Assembly (NCBI GenBank): GCA_035415725.1
Contig: DAOOGN010000027.1
Coordinates: forward strand, 1 to 40,809
DNA length: 40,809 nt
Direction of reading: 5' to 3'
Origin: DSWT01 sp035415725
GTDB lineage: Bacteria > Chloroflexota > Anaerolineae > B4-G1 > SLSP01
Part shown: positions 7,176 through 14,483 of the stretch, in pieces
Position numbering within the stretch: the first letter of the stretch is position 1
How the letters are laid out: each line of letters begins with the position of its first letter
Notes under the pieces: generated by a model
Databases searched by the model: none
What the model saw: only the letters and a program-made list of their open reading frames with translations
Told to the model about the DNA's origin: nothing
Translations under genes and position numbers: made by a program

Positions 7176-9429
7176 CGTCAATTTGCCCCCATACGCGCAC
7201 TGCTGTCCCGGCGCCCGGCGCCGAGCGAATTTCCAACTTCCCACCCAGCGCCGCTATGCGCTCTTTCATCGTCGCCAATCCATAATGCCCCCGCAAAGTC
7301 AATGATTCCACTTGTCTCGGCAGCACAAAGCCCCGGCCCTGATCCCATACTCGTAGTTCGTACTCCGTCTCACTGATTTGTAGATGGCCCCAGATTTCCC
7401 GGGTCCCGGCATGCAAGATCGCATTGTTCACTGCTTCCTGGAACACACGCAGCAGGGTGATCCCCAGCGGGTCAGGTAACCTGGTCGCGCGCGACGGCAC
7501 AGTCAGTTCAATCACCACGTCCTTTCTTCGCATAACATCCTGCGCATATTGCGACAGCGCCGGCCCTACCCCCATGATGTCGAGCACGTCAGAACGCAGG
7601 CCCCCACATACCTCACGCAAAACTTGCATAATACGTAACGCTTCTCGCCGCAGTGTTTCCAGTCGCGCGACCAGCTCGGAATCTTGCAAGCCATCCCGGC
7701 AGTCGCACAATTGATAGCTTAGCGCGATCAGGTCTTGCACCGGCCCGTCGTGCAACTCCCAAGCCAGAACACGTCGTTCTTCCTCTCGTACTGCGAGCAA
7801 GCGTTGCTGGATGGCTTCCATCGCTCTGAGCATCTGTTGCAGATCACTCATCAACGACACATTCTCTACAGCCAAAGTCGCCTGTTCTCTCAGCGTTTGC
7901 AGAATATCCATATCGGCCGGATCGAAGAAATCATCATCCCTTTTCGGCCCCAGAATCAACAAACCCAGAGATTTTTCGTCAGTGGTCAATGGCACATACC
8001 ACTTGACCGCTGCTTCAGAAAACGGGGGCGGCATTGAAACACCGTTGTTCGCAGACAGTCCAGATACCAGCACCCCTGGCCCGCTCCAAGCCTGTATCAC
8101 CTGCCCCGATAGCCGTGGCGGGACGACGAGTCCCACACACCCTTCTAACAGGAGTTCGCCGGCGGGTGTATACAAATAAAGCGCCGCACCTTCCAGCCGC
8201 AGTCCCTCGGCTACCAGTTCCACCAAGCGCGCCGCCAGTTCGTCACGGCGCGCCAGACCGCTCAGAGTGTTACTCAACCGGCTGATGACGCCACGGTAGT
8301 CATACCAGCCGCCGTAGAACAGACGATCCACAGCGTGTTGTATTTTTTCGCGCAGGGGGACGAGCAACGCCGCCATGACCATCGTCGCCGCCATGCCCGT
8401 CACAAGTTGTAGCAAAGGCATTTGTGTACTGAACACCATCCCTATGCCTGTTGCGGTGAGATAGAACACGGCCCACAACAGCCCCAGGATAAAAACCACC
8501 AGACTGCGGTTCAGGAAACGGTCGAAAGGCGCCAAATCATATTTGATGATGACGTAAGCGTGGGTCAAGGGAGTCAAAATCAAAAAGGGAAAAGTAAATT
8601 GATAAGAGAGACCCGCTCCAACACCCAGCATAACGTTAGGTAAAAGGGAGAAAAAGATCATAGGAACAGAACCGGCTACCGTGCTCAAGACCAACCCGCG
8701 TAACCGGCGACGTAGATCAACCGAGCGTGTCGTCCAATACGTGTATAACAAGCCAACTATAAATCCCAACAAGGCTACGGTCAGATAGAGTAATTGGATT
8801 ATGCGCCAAACTGGCAAAAAGGTAACCGTTAACTTCTGCGCATTACCCCACGCGCTGCTGGGAAATGGAGACGCCAGCAGACAGAACAACATCAGCAGAC
8901 CACTAAATGCGATCAGGCAACGAGAAAATGAGCGGATAAGTGATTGTCGGGGAGCGGTCAACGCAACGTAGAAATGACTCAACAGCGGTGGAAGCGCCAG
9001 CAGTGTCAAATGAAACACGTAAACGGCCCACATCAGATTGAAGGTCGAAAGTCCGCCGGCCGATAGCGCGACCGTCGCCGTCTGCGCCAACAGGAAGTAC
9101 GCGCGACAAACGCCTACGCGAGGCCGTAACACAAAAATCACCACACCGGCAATCCAAAAGCTGGCGGCTACCAGCAGCGGAATGAGTCGCCACAACACCA
9201 CAGTTACATCGGGCGCGGCCAGGACCACATCGAACGTCTCGATCCGGCCGTCGCGCTGCACCGTCAGAGCAACCGTTTGTCCAGGGCTACGCCCAGCGTA
9301 AAGCGGCGTTCGAGAGAATGGCTGACCATCCACGGTCAGTACAACATCGCCTGGCTGCAATCCACTCTTCTCACCTGGCCCGCCGGGATCTACGGATAGG
9401 ACACGTCCTTCTACAAGTTCCCATCTCAC
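7153..9429 (-). CDS. comP-like: ComP-like membrane sensor histidine kinase (PDZ, multi-TM, GAF-like, HisKA_3)
   Basis: This 758-residue kinase opens with a PDZ-like segment (GRVLSVDPGGPGEKSGLQPGDVVLTVDG), the same kind of segment I recall at the start of Bacillus ComP. About eight to nine membrane helices follow between residues 75 and 350. A GAF-like region comes next (LSGLARRDELAARLVELV to LATVEN-type features), then the HisKA_3 phosphoacceptor helix REEERRVLAWELHDGPVQDL with the catalytic His in ELHDG. A HATPase_c domain closes it (FQEAVNNAILHA, DQGRGF, GHYGLATMKERI). Overall length is close to ComP (769 residues, from memory). GTG 9429 overlaps the stop of the small membrane protein (GTGA), so translation is coupled. 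In this context it should sense the modified peptide encoded at 10576-10833. Confidence 0.88.
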   Translation of the reverse strand: MRWELVEGRVLSVDPGGPGEKSGLQPGDVVLTVDGQPFSRTPLYAGRSPGQTVALTVQRDGRIETFDVVLAAPDVTVVLWRLIPLLVAASFWIAGVVIFVLRPRVGVCRAYFLLAQTATVALSAGGLSTFNLMWAVYVFHLTLLALPPLLSHFYVALTAPRQSLIRSFSRCLIAFSGLLMLFCLLASPFPSSAWGNAQKLTVTFLPVWRIIQLLYLTVALLGFIVGLLYTYWTTRSVDLRRRLRGLVLSTVAGSVPMIFFSLLPNVMLGVGAGLSYQFTFPFLILTPLTHAYVIIKYDLAPFDRFLNRSLVVFILGLLWAVFYLTATGIGMVFSTQMPLLQLVTGMAATMVMAALLVPLREKIQHAVDRLFYGGWYDYRGVISRLSNTLSGLARRDELAARLVELVAEGLRLEGAALYLYTPAGELLLEGCVGLVVPPRLSGQVIQAWSGPGVLVSGLSANNGVSMPPPFSEAAVKWYVPLTTDEKSLGLLILGPKRDDDFFDPADMDILQTLREQATLAVENVSLMSDLQQMLRAMEAIQQRLLAVREEERRVLAWELHDGPVQDLIALSYQLCDCRDGLQDSELVARLETLRREALRIMQVLREVCGGLRSDVLDIMGVGPALSQYAQDVMRRKDVVIELTVPSRATRLPDPLGITLLRVFQEAVNNAILHAGTREIWGHLQISETEYELRVWDQGRGFVLPRQVESLTLRGHYGLATMKERIAALGGKLEIRSAPGAGTAVRVWGQIDDEQRTCE

Positions 9430-9605
9430 ACCATCGTCAGGACACCATCGTCAGGCCAGAATATCGTCGAGATTGCCACAACCAGCACAGCCATCGTTAC
9501 AAGCACGATCAAGGCGTAAGGTAGATAATACCAAGCCGGACGTTCGCGCCCATGGTCCTTCGTACTATTTCCCCGTGCTGTGAGCTTGCTTAAGATGAGC
9601 ATCAT
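9426..9605 (-). CDS. 59-residue single-pass membrane protein of the ComQXPA-like operon
   Basis: The ATG at 9605 overlaps the TGA of the ComQ-like gene (ATGA), and its own TGA overlaps the GTG of the kinase (GTGA). It is therefore wedged exactly between the two. The protein has a short charged N-terminus (KLTARGNSTKDHGRERP) and then one strongly hydrophobic helix (LPYALIVLVTMAVLVVAIST). A short tail with WPDDG follows. I recognise no family. Classical comQXPA loci do not have a gene at this place. A role as an accessory subunit of the kinase, or in peptide release, is possible but speculative. Confidence 0.65.
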   Translation of the reverse strand: MMLILSKLTARGNSTKDHGRERPAWYYLPYALIVLVTMAVLVVAISTIFWPDDGVLTMV

Positions 9606-10561
9606 GGCTCCGATGCTCCGGTCAATGTCATCTTGTCGAGCAGCGTCGATAACTGGTCGCGCACAGCGCCGGAGCAAGCCGCCGCACACAACGCCTGGCT
9701 GGCCAGATGTCGTTGCCAGCCGGCTTGGAGCGCCAGGTAGTGTAGTGCGCCCATGTCAGCCAGCACCGATTGCAGTTCAGTGAGCGCCGCCGGTTCGTCG
9801 CTGGCGCGACATGCCAACGCACGTAACCGTGTATGCATTTCTGACGAGGCTGTACTTTGAGCGTAAACGAATGGGAGCGTCCGCGCAATGGTTGCCAGAT
9901 CACCCCGATGTCGCGGTTGCCACAGTGCCCGCAGATCATCGCCCAATTGCACTAACAGTCCCAGATGATAACCGAAAGCTGCATAGGTATCGATCACGTT
10001 TGGTTCACCGTTACCCATCATAGCGCCAGCGCGACCTGCGAGGGCAAAGCATTCGCCCGATTTGGCGCCTGCCATACGCCAATAGTTGTTCAAGGTGAGC
10101 GGCTGAGTATCACAGGCCAGATCGGAGGCTTGTCCCAATGCAATGCGGATAGAAGCGCTGTTAAACATTTCCACCAACGCTAGAATACGCTCGGCCTTGA
10201 TCTGATGCTGACGTAGCGCCGTGAGGCTCGTCTGTGCCAGAAAAATCAGAGTGACGGCGGCATTGACCGCCCACGCCGGTTCCCATGGCAACGGCGCGCC
10301 ATCGGCGACATCATCCAAGAGATGGGCAGCGCAATAAAGCAAATGCCAGGCCGAAACTACAGGAATCACCGGTGCCACATCACCGCCGGCGCCCAGGCAA
10401 ATCAGCAAAGGCAAATGCAGAAAATCGCTATGTGCGCCAACGCAATCACAAACCCAACGCAGCGTCGGTTCCAGAGCATCCGTGACGGAAGGGGTGATTT
10501 GACGATAGAGGTGAACGAGATAAGTAACTATCGCTGCTTCAAAGAAAGAAAAAAGGAACAG
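9602..10561 (-). CDS. comQ-like: ComQ-like polyprenyl synthetase-fold prenyltransferase
   Basis: The open frame reads as up to 319 residues, close to ComQ (about 300). It has the first Asp-rich motif DDVAD (about residues 83-87), GQASDL near 143-148, and a second motif QLGDDLRAL with DD at 208-209 whose last Asp is missing. RTLPFVYA follows, as in ComQ and other trans-prenyl synthases. In Bacillus, ComQ prenylates a Trp of ComX. The start is problematic. An ATG at 10579 overlaps the precursor stop (ATGA) and is in frame, but a TGA follows after four codons. Usable starts after it are CTG 10561, or TTG 10414, which would drop about 50 residues of typical N-terminal helix. The 3' end overlaps the next gene. 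Confidence 0.82.
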   Translation of the reverse strand: MFLFSFFEAAIVTYLVHLYRQITPSVTDALEPTLRWVCDCVGAHSDFLHLPLLICLGAGGDVAPVIPVVSAWHLLYCAAHLLDDVADGAPLPWEPAWAVNAAVTLIFLAQTSLTALRQHQIKAERILALVEMFNSASIRIALGQASDLACDTQPLTLNNYWRMAGAKSGECFALAGRAGAMMGNGEPNVIDTYAAFGYHLGLLVQLGDDLRALWQPRHRGDLATIARTLPFVYAQSTASSEMHTRLRALACRASDEPAALTELQSVLADMGALHYLALQAGWQRHLASQALCAAACSGAVRDQLSTLLDKMTLTGASEP

Positions 10562-10575
10562 GGTTCACATAACAG

Positions 10576-10833
10576 TCATGGCGTCGCATTTGCGGAAAAA
10601 GGTTGCGCTCTCCACCATTCTGGAGGAGCGTCGGATGTTCCATCCAGCAGACGGTGGAGTAGTTCCCCGGATCGCAGCGTCAGGAGTGGGCGCAAGCTTT
10701 CCAATAGCTTGTACTCTCCCTCCGTCAAAGCCAAGCCGTGAACCAACGAAGTTTCTTCCGGAGCGTTGACAAAGGCCGTGCGGAAAGAAACATCGCGCGC
10801 CAAACGGTGAATCAATTCCTCGATCTTTTCCAT
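10576..10833 (-). CDS. comX-like: ComX-like pheromone precursor with Os1348/Nif11-like leader
   Basis: This is an 85-residue peptide. ATG 10833 has a strong GGAGG site about 8 bases upstream. The N-terminal part (MEKIEELIHRLARDVSFR, then LALTEGEYKLLESL) is helical and resembles both ComX leaders and the Os1348/Franean1_4349 type of RiPP leader. The C-terminal tail is short and different in character, with tandem Trp73-Trp74 in DAPPEWWRAQPFSANATP. ComX pheromones are short C-terminal peptides prenylated on Trp, so the position fits. The gene sits directly before the ComQ-like gene and overlaps its apparent original start. Which Trp would be modified and where the leader is cut cannot be read from the sequence. 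Confidence 0.72.
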   Translation of the reverse strand: MEKIEELIHRLARDVSFRTAFVNAPEETSLVHGLALTEGEYKLLESLRPLLTLRSGELLHRLLDGTSDAPPEWWRAQPFSANATP

Positions 10834-10858
10834 AGGTAAACCTCCATGATGTGATTTT

Positions 10859-10919
10859 GTTATGTAGTAACGATCTCTGATTCCAAAACAGACTTTACAC
10901 GACTTTGGGGATAAGTCAA
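10859..10919 (-). promoter_or_regulatory. Candidate promoter of the comX-like operon
   Basis: On the minus strand TTGACT (10919-10914) is followed after 16 bases by TAAAGT (10897-10892), a plausible sigma-70 promoter leading to the precursor gene at 10833. A small dyad, GTTA-N5-TAAC (10871-10859), lies between promoter and gene. No good match to the AGTACC dyad at 6426 is present here. Confidence 0.4.
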
Positions 10920-10933
10920 CAATCGGAGAGTCT

Positions 10934-11083
10934 GTGTATCTTGCCTCGTACAATGCACACACGGTCTCGCACCGGCAACTTGTGCAGTGTACCGTAATGG
11001 GACTGCCCGTGTATCTTGCCCCGTGCAATGCACACGCGGTCTGGTGCTGGCGATTTGTGCAGCGAACGGTAATGGGACTGCCC
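10934..11083. repeat. 75-bp tandem duplication upstream of the comX-like operon
   Basis: Two head-to-tail copies, 10934-11008 and 11009-11083, each exactly 75 bases, start GTGTATCTTGCC and end ATGGGACTGCCC. They differ at roughly a dozen positions (about 83% identity by eye). A fragment of the copy end may precede the first unit. They lie between the putative comX promoter and the insertion sequence. The rest of 11084-11139 shows nothing recognisable. Confidence 0.8.
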
Positions 11084-11139
11084 CCACGCCAGCCGCGTTT
11101 GAGCGCCACGAACACGGCACACGCCAATGGGCAATACCC

Positions 11140-12562
11140 CATATGCGTCAACTTAAGCAGCCAGGGCAGGGGGTGGTTGGCCGGTACACAGTTCAAACAA
11201 GTGACGGGCAGCGGCAGCAAGCTGCAGGGGCCGTTTGCGGCGACACGATCGCAAGTAACGCATAAAGGGAGTCGGGTCTTCCAACAACTTAATCAAGACG
11301 GAGACGGGACGAATGGTTTCACAAGTGTAGGCATAAGCCAGTTGGACAAGGGAGGATACGACCGGTGCCGGCTCCTCGGCTGCCCACCATTCGTCCCACG
11401 GCAAGGTACCCAGGCGCCGCTGCATGAGTAAGATGATGAGCAATTTCGCCAGCAGGACCACCTCGGCGATGGCGGCGGGGTAGGCGGGCAGGCGGTCAAG
11501 GTGGCAGAGGCTTTTCCAGCGCCGGAAACACCATTCGATTTGCCAACGGATGCGATAGAGAGTCAAGATGAGGGAAGGGGAAACGCAGGCTGCGGGGAGG
11601 TTGGTGAGCAGGAGACAGAACCCCGCCGTGAAGAGAGTGTTCGGATGGGGGGAGCGCTTCTCCTCTCCGGCCTGACGACGCACTCGCTCCCGGGCTTCCT
11701 GCGCTTTCTGGGAAGGCAACCGCCCGGCGACCAGGCGTAAAGAACGGCGCTGGGGGTCATCGGCGGCGACGACGATGACCTCGGCAGAGATGGCCTCCGC
11801 CGGCAGGCTGCGCAGCCAGGTCACGATGTCAAAGGGCTGACCGTCTGGGGTCAGCAGAGGGAGGTTGGACCAGGTCAGGCGCACGATGAAGTAAGCCAAA
11901 ACGTCCAATGCGTACCGGATGTGACGCCCGAGCCCATAGGCGCGGTCTGCGATGACCACATCGCCTGCCTGCAGGGGCACTTTGTCCAACCCTTCTCCCT
12001 CATGCGCATCTGTCAAAACTACTTCGGCAGGCTGGAGATGGAAAGGTTGCCAGGCCAGATGGAGACGCCATTCGATGCCCGGGCTGCCAGGACGGGCGAC
12101 GACGCTGGCGTCCATCAGGATGAAGCGCCGGATGAAAGCGAGCGCCTGCAGGGGCACGGCAGCCAGGCAGGTCAATTGGACGGCCAGCAGATGGCGAAGC
12201 CAGGCGGCACTGCCCAGGATGCGTCGTTGGAGAGCTTGCCGGCTGATGGTGCATATCCCCAGGCAGGCTGCCCAGAGGGCTGTGTTCCGCAGCGAGAGGA
12301 GAGTCGCATACATCAGAATGACCCGCAACAAGTCGGAGGCCTTTTGCAAACCACGATGACGGAGAAGGGCACCAGTTCCTTGGCACTGGCTTCCAGATCA
12401 TCGGGAATAGCGCTCACGATTTCCTCCCATTCCCGGTTGAGTGTTTGGGTGATTTTTCTGGACATTGGTATTCTCCTTCTGAGATTGTGATCTTCTATAG
12501 AATGCCACAATATTCAGTAAACGACAAATTCACCACCCCGCCCTCTTAAGTTGACGCATATG
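11140..12562. mobile_element. IS4-like insertion sequence with 18-bp inverted ends
   Basis: The element is bounded by a perfect inverted repeat: CATATGCGTCAACTTAAG at 11140-11157 and its reverse complement at 12545-12562. The outermost CATATG is itself palindromic, so it could be either part of the repeat or a duplicated target site (ATAT or CATATG). The only gene inside is a DDE transposase on the minus strand, which is frameshifted. The element lies directly before the acyltransferase gene at 12574. Confidence 0.85.
11153..12465 (-). pseudogene. IS4-family DDE transposase, frameshifted near its N-terminus
   Basis: Translation starts at ATG 12465 behind an AAGGAG site and reads MSRKITQTLNREWEEIVSAI to EASAKELVP. 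The frame then breaks near 12370 and the protein continues in another frame as GALLRHRGLQKASDLLR to the stop at 11153. One missing base (CTGGTG where CTGGGTG is expected) accounts for it. The main part has the DDE features of IS4-type enzymes: LMDASVV (first Asp), VIADRAYG (second Asp) and the YRIRWQIEWCFRRWK signature with the Glu. It is either a dead copy or depends on a programmed frameshift. I see no slippery heptamer, so I favour inactivation. Confidence 0.8.
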
Positions 12563-12573
12563 CCCTCCTGGGG

Positions 12574-13188
12574 ATGGGGGTGCGCGGGTTGGCATATCGG
12601 CTGATGCTGTCTATGAACGGCGTCGCCGCCATCGAGCGGGGCGTGCGTCTGCGTTTTGCTAACCATATTCGCTTAGGAAACGGCGCGTATCTCGACGAAG
12701 GCGTTTACATCCACGCCTGCCCGAACGGCGTGACCATCGGCGCCAATACACTGGTGATGCACGGCGCGGTGTTGCACGTCTACAACTTCCGCCACCTGCC
12801 CCACGCCGGGATTGCTATCGGACAGGATAGCCTGATCGGTGAGTACAACGTGATCCGCGGACAGGGTGGCGTGACCATCGGCGACCGCGTTTACACGTCG
12901 CCGTTGGTACAGATCGTCGCCGTGAACCACGTCTTCGATGATCCAGCACGGCCTTTCGTCGAACAGGGCATCACCGCACAAGGCATCGTCATCGAAGACG
13001 ATGTCTGGATCGGCGCGGGCGCGATCATCACCGACGGCGTGCGGATAGGGCAAGGCGCGGTGATCGCCGCTGGCGCCGTTGTCACGCAAGATGTAGCGCC
13101 GCATACTGTCGTCGGCGGCGTCCCGGCGCGCATGCTGCGCCACATTGAGGGGACGACCAGCAAGCCGCACGGTGAGGTATACTTCTAA
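12574..13188 (+). CDS. Hexapeptide-repeat O-acyltransferase (possibly 5'-truncated by the IS)
   Basis: This 204-residue left-handed beta-helix acyltransferase has repeats of the form IRLGNGAYLDEGVYI, VTIGANTLV, IAIGQDSLIG, IVIEDDVWIGAGAII and VRIGQGAVIAAGAVV. The catalytic-type His lies in VAVNHVFDD, and the usual end is VVGGVPARML. Such enzymes O-acetylate sugars in capsule or O-antigen. The frame is open upstream into the IS end (YALLGMGVRGLAYRLML), and ATG 12574 starts abruptly 12 bases after the IS. Relatives usually have 20-40 more residues before this point. I therefore suspect the IS removed the original start and promoter. It heads an apparent operon with the glycosyltransferase that follows. 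Confidence 0.85.
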   Translation: MGVRGLAYRLMLSMNGVAAIERGVRLRFANHIRLGNGAYLDEGVYIHACPNGVTIGANTLVMHGAVLHVYNFRHLPHAGIAIGQDSLIGEYNVIRGQGGVTIGDRVYTSPLVQIVAVNHVFDDPARPFVEQGITAQGIVIEDDVWIGAGAIITDGVRIGQGAVIAAGAVVTQDVAPHTVVGGVPARMLRHIEGTTSKPHGEVYF

Positions 13189-13253
13189 ACCCGACCGGTA
13201 GGGGCGCAGAAAATCCGTCCTATGCGTTAAATCCGTTGACAAGAAGAGGCATC

Positions 13254-14483
13254 ATGACCGAATGTCCCATCCCTGAGAATGTCGCTCCGATGTTGTCCAT
13301 CGTCATCCCCGCGTACAACGAGGAAGATGGCATCGCCGCCATTGTCGAGCGGGTGCTCGCCGTGCGGCCGGCGGTGATGGCGACGGGGCTGACCGATATG
13401 GAGTTAATCGTCGTGGACGACGGCTCGGCGGACCACACGGCAGACATCGTCGCCGACTATCCCGACGTGCGGCTGGTACGCCATCCACACAACCGGGGCT
13501 ACGGCGCGGCGCTGAAGACCGGTTTCTGCGCCGCGCGGGGGGACCTCGTGGGCTTCCTCGACGCCGACGGCACCTATCCGCCGGAGCATTTCCCCGATCT
13601 GTGCCGCGCGGTGCTGGGCGGCGCCGACCTCGTCGTTGGCTCACGCCGCTCCGGGGCCGCCAGCGACATGCCGTTCGTGCGCCGCGTGGGCAACCTCGCC
13701 TGGTCGAGCCTGGTCAGCCTGCTCGGCAACCGGCGCGTGCTCGATCCCGCCAGCGGGATGCGCGTCTGTCGCCGCGAGGCATTCACGCAGCTTTATCCCC
13801 TGCCCGATGGCCTCAACTTTACCCCGGTGATGAGCAGTCGCGCGGTCTACGAAAACCTGCGCATGGTCGAGGTACCCATCCCCTATAAAGAGCGCCTGGG
13901 ACACTCCAAGCTACACGTCGTGCGCGACGGGATGCGTTTCTTGCAGACGATCCTGTGGACATCGCTGAATTACAACCCGGTGCGCATCCTCGGTGGATTG
14001 GGAGTGACGGCGTTCACCGTAGGCGTGTTGATCGCGCTGGTTTTTGTGGGGATGCGCCTCGCCGGGATCACCACCCTGGGACCGTGGGGGGTGGGGGGGG
14101 CATTCGCCGCCGTCGTCCTCGGCATCGCCGGGGTGGATTTCTTCGCCCTGGGCGCGACGTTCAACTACCTCGTCTCACTCTTCCACCGCCGCCCGGTGCG
14201 CCAGGGCCTCTTCGGAAAGCCGATTTTTGACCCGCCGCTGGATCGTCACTTCTGGTGGCTGGGCGCGCTGGGGGTTGCCGGCGGCTTCCTCCTTGACCTG
14301 ACAAGCCTGATCCTCGGGCTGAACGGGTGGAGCATCGAGCGCCTGTGGCTCTATTTGCTGGCGGGCACGATGGGCATTTTAGTGGGCCTGCAGTTGATGA
14401 TCTTCTGGGTGATCATGCGTGTGCTGGAAGAATTGAGCCAGCGCGATGCGCGTATCCAGAGTGATATGGAGCAGATCGAATGA
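13254..14483 (+). CDS. Family 2 glycosyltransferase, DPM1/GtrB-like, membrane-anchored
   Basis: This protein of 409 residues has an N-terminal GT-A domain: LSIVIPAYNEEDGI, the nucleotide-binding VVDDGSADHT, and the DxD-type LDADGTYPPEH. The C-terminal 170 residues carry about four membrane helices (TAFTVGVLIALVFVGMRLA, FAAVVLGIAGVDFFALGA and two more). This is the arrangement of polyprenyl-phosphate glycosyltransferases that load a sugar onto a lipid carrier. ATG 13254 follows AGAAGAGG at a good distance. An earlier TTG at 13236 is less likely. Its TGA overlaps the ATG of the next gene (ATGA). Downstream glycan-handling genes support a role in envelope polysaccharide or glycoprotein synthesis. 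Confidence 0.88.
   Translation: MTECPIPENVAPMLSIVIPAYNEEDGIAAIVERVLAVRPAVMATGLTDMELIVVDDGSADHTADIVADYPDVRLVRHPHNRGYGAALKTGFCAARGDLVGFLDADGTYPPEHFPDLCRAVLGGADLVVGSRRSGAASDMPFVRRVGNLAWSSLVSLLGNRRVLDPASGMRVCRREAFTQLYPLPDGLNFTPVMSSRAVYENLRMVEVPIPYKERLGHSKLHVVRDGMRFLQTILWTSLNYNPVRILGGLGVTAFTVGVLIALVFVGMRLAGITTLGPWGVGGAFAAVVLGIAGVDFFALGATFNYLVSLFHRRPVRQGLFGKPIFDPPLDRHFWWLGALGVAGGFLLDLTSLILGLNGWSIERLWLYLLAGTMGILVGLQLMIFWVIMRVLEELSQRDARIQSDMEQIE

Noticed and set aside
6233..10579. Two in-frame TGA codons where Trp would fit (comQ-like start, redoxin anchor), suggesting TGA might code for Trp
   Set aside because: Most genes in the window, including several with ATGA overlaps, end in TGA exactly where the family ends. 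A reassigned code is therefore excluded; mutation or alternative starts are simpler.
10916..11134. Small minus-strand ORFs with a repeated peptide (DRVCIARGKIH-type) that could be a second signal peptide
   Set aside because: The repetition comes from the 75-bp DNA duplication. All frames repeat alike because 75 is a multiple of three, and there is no ribosome site or good start.
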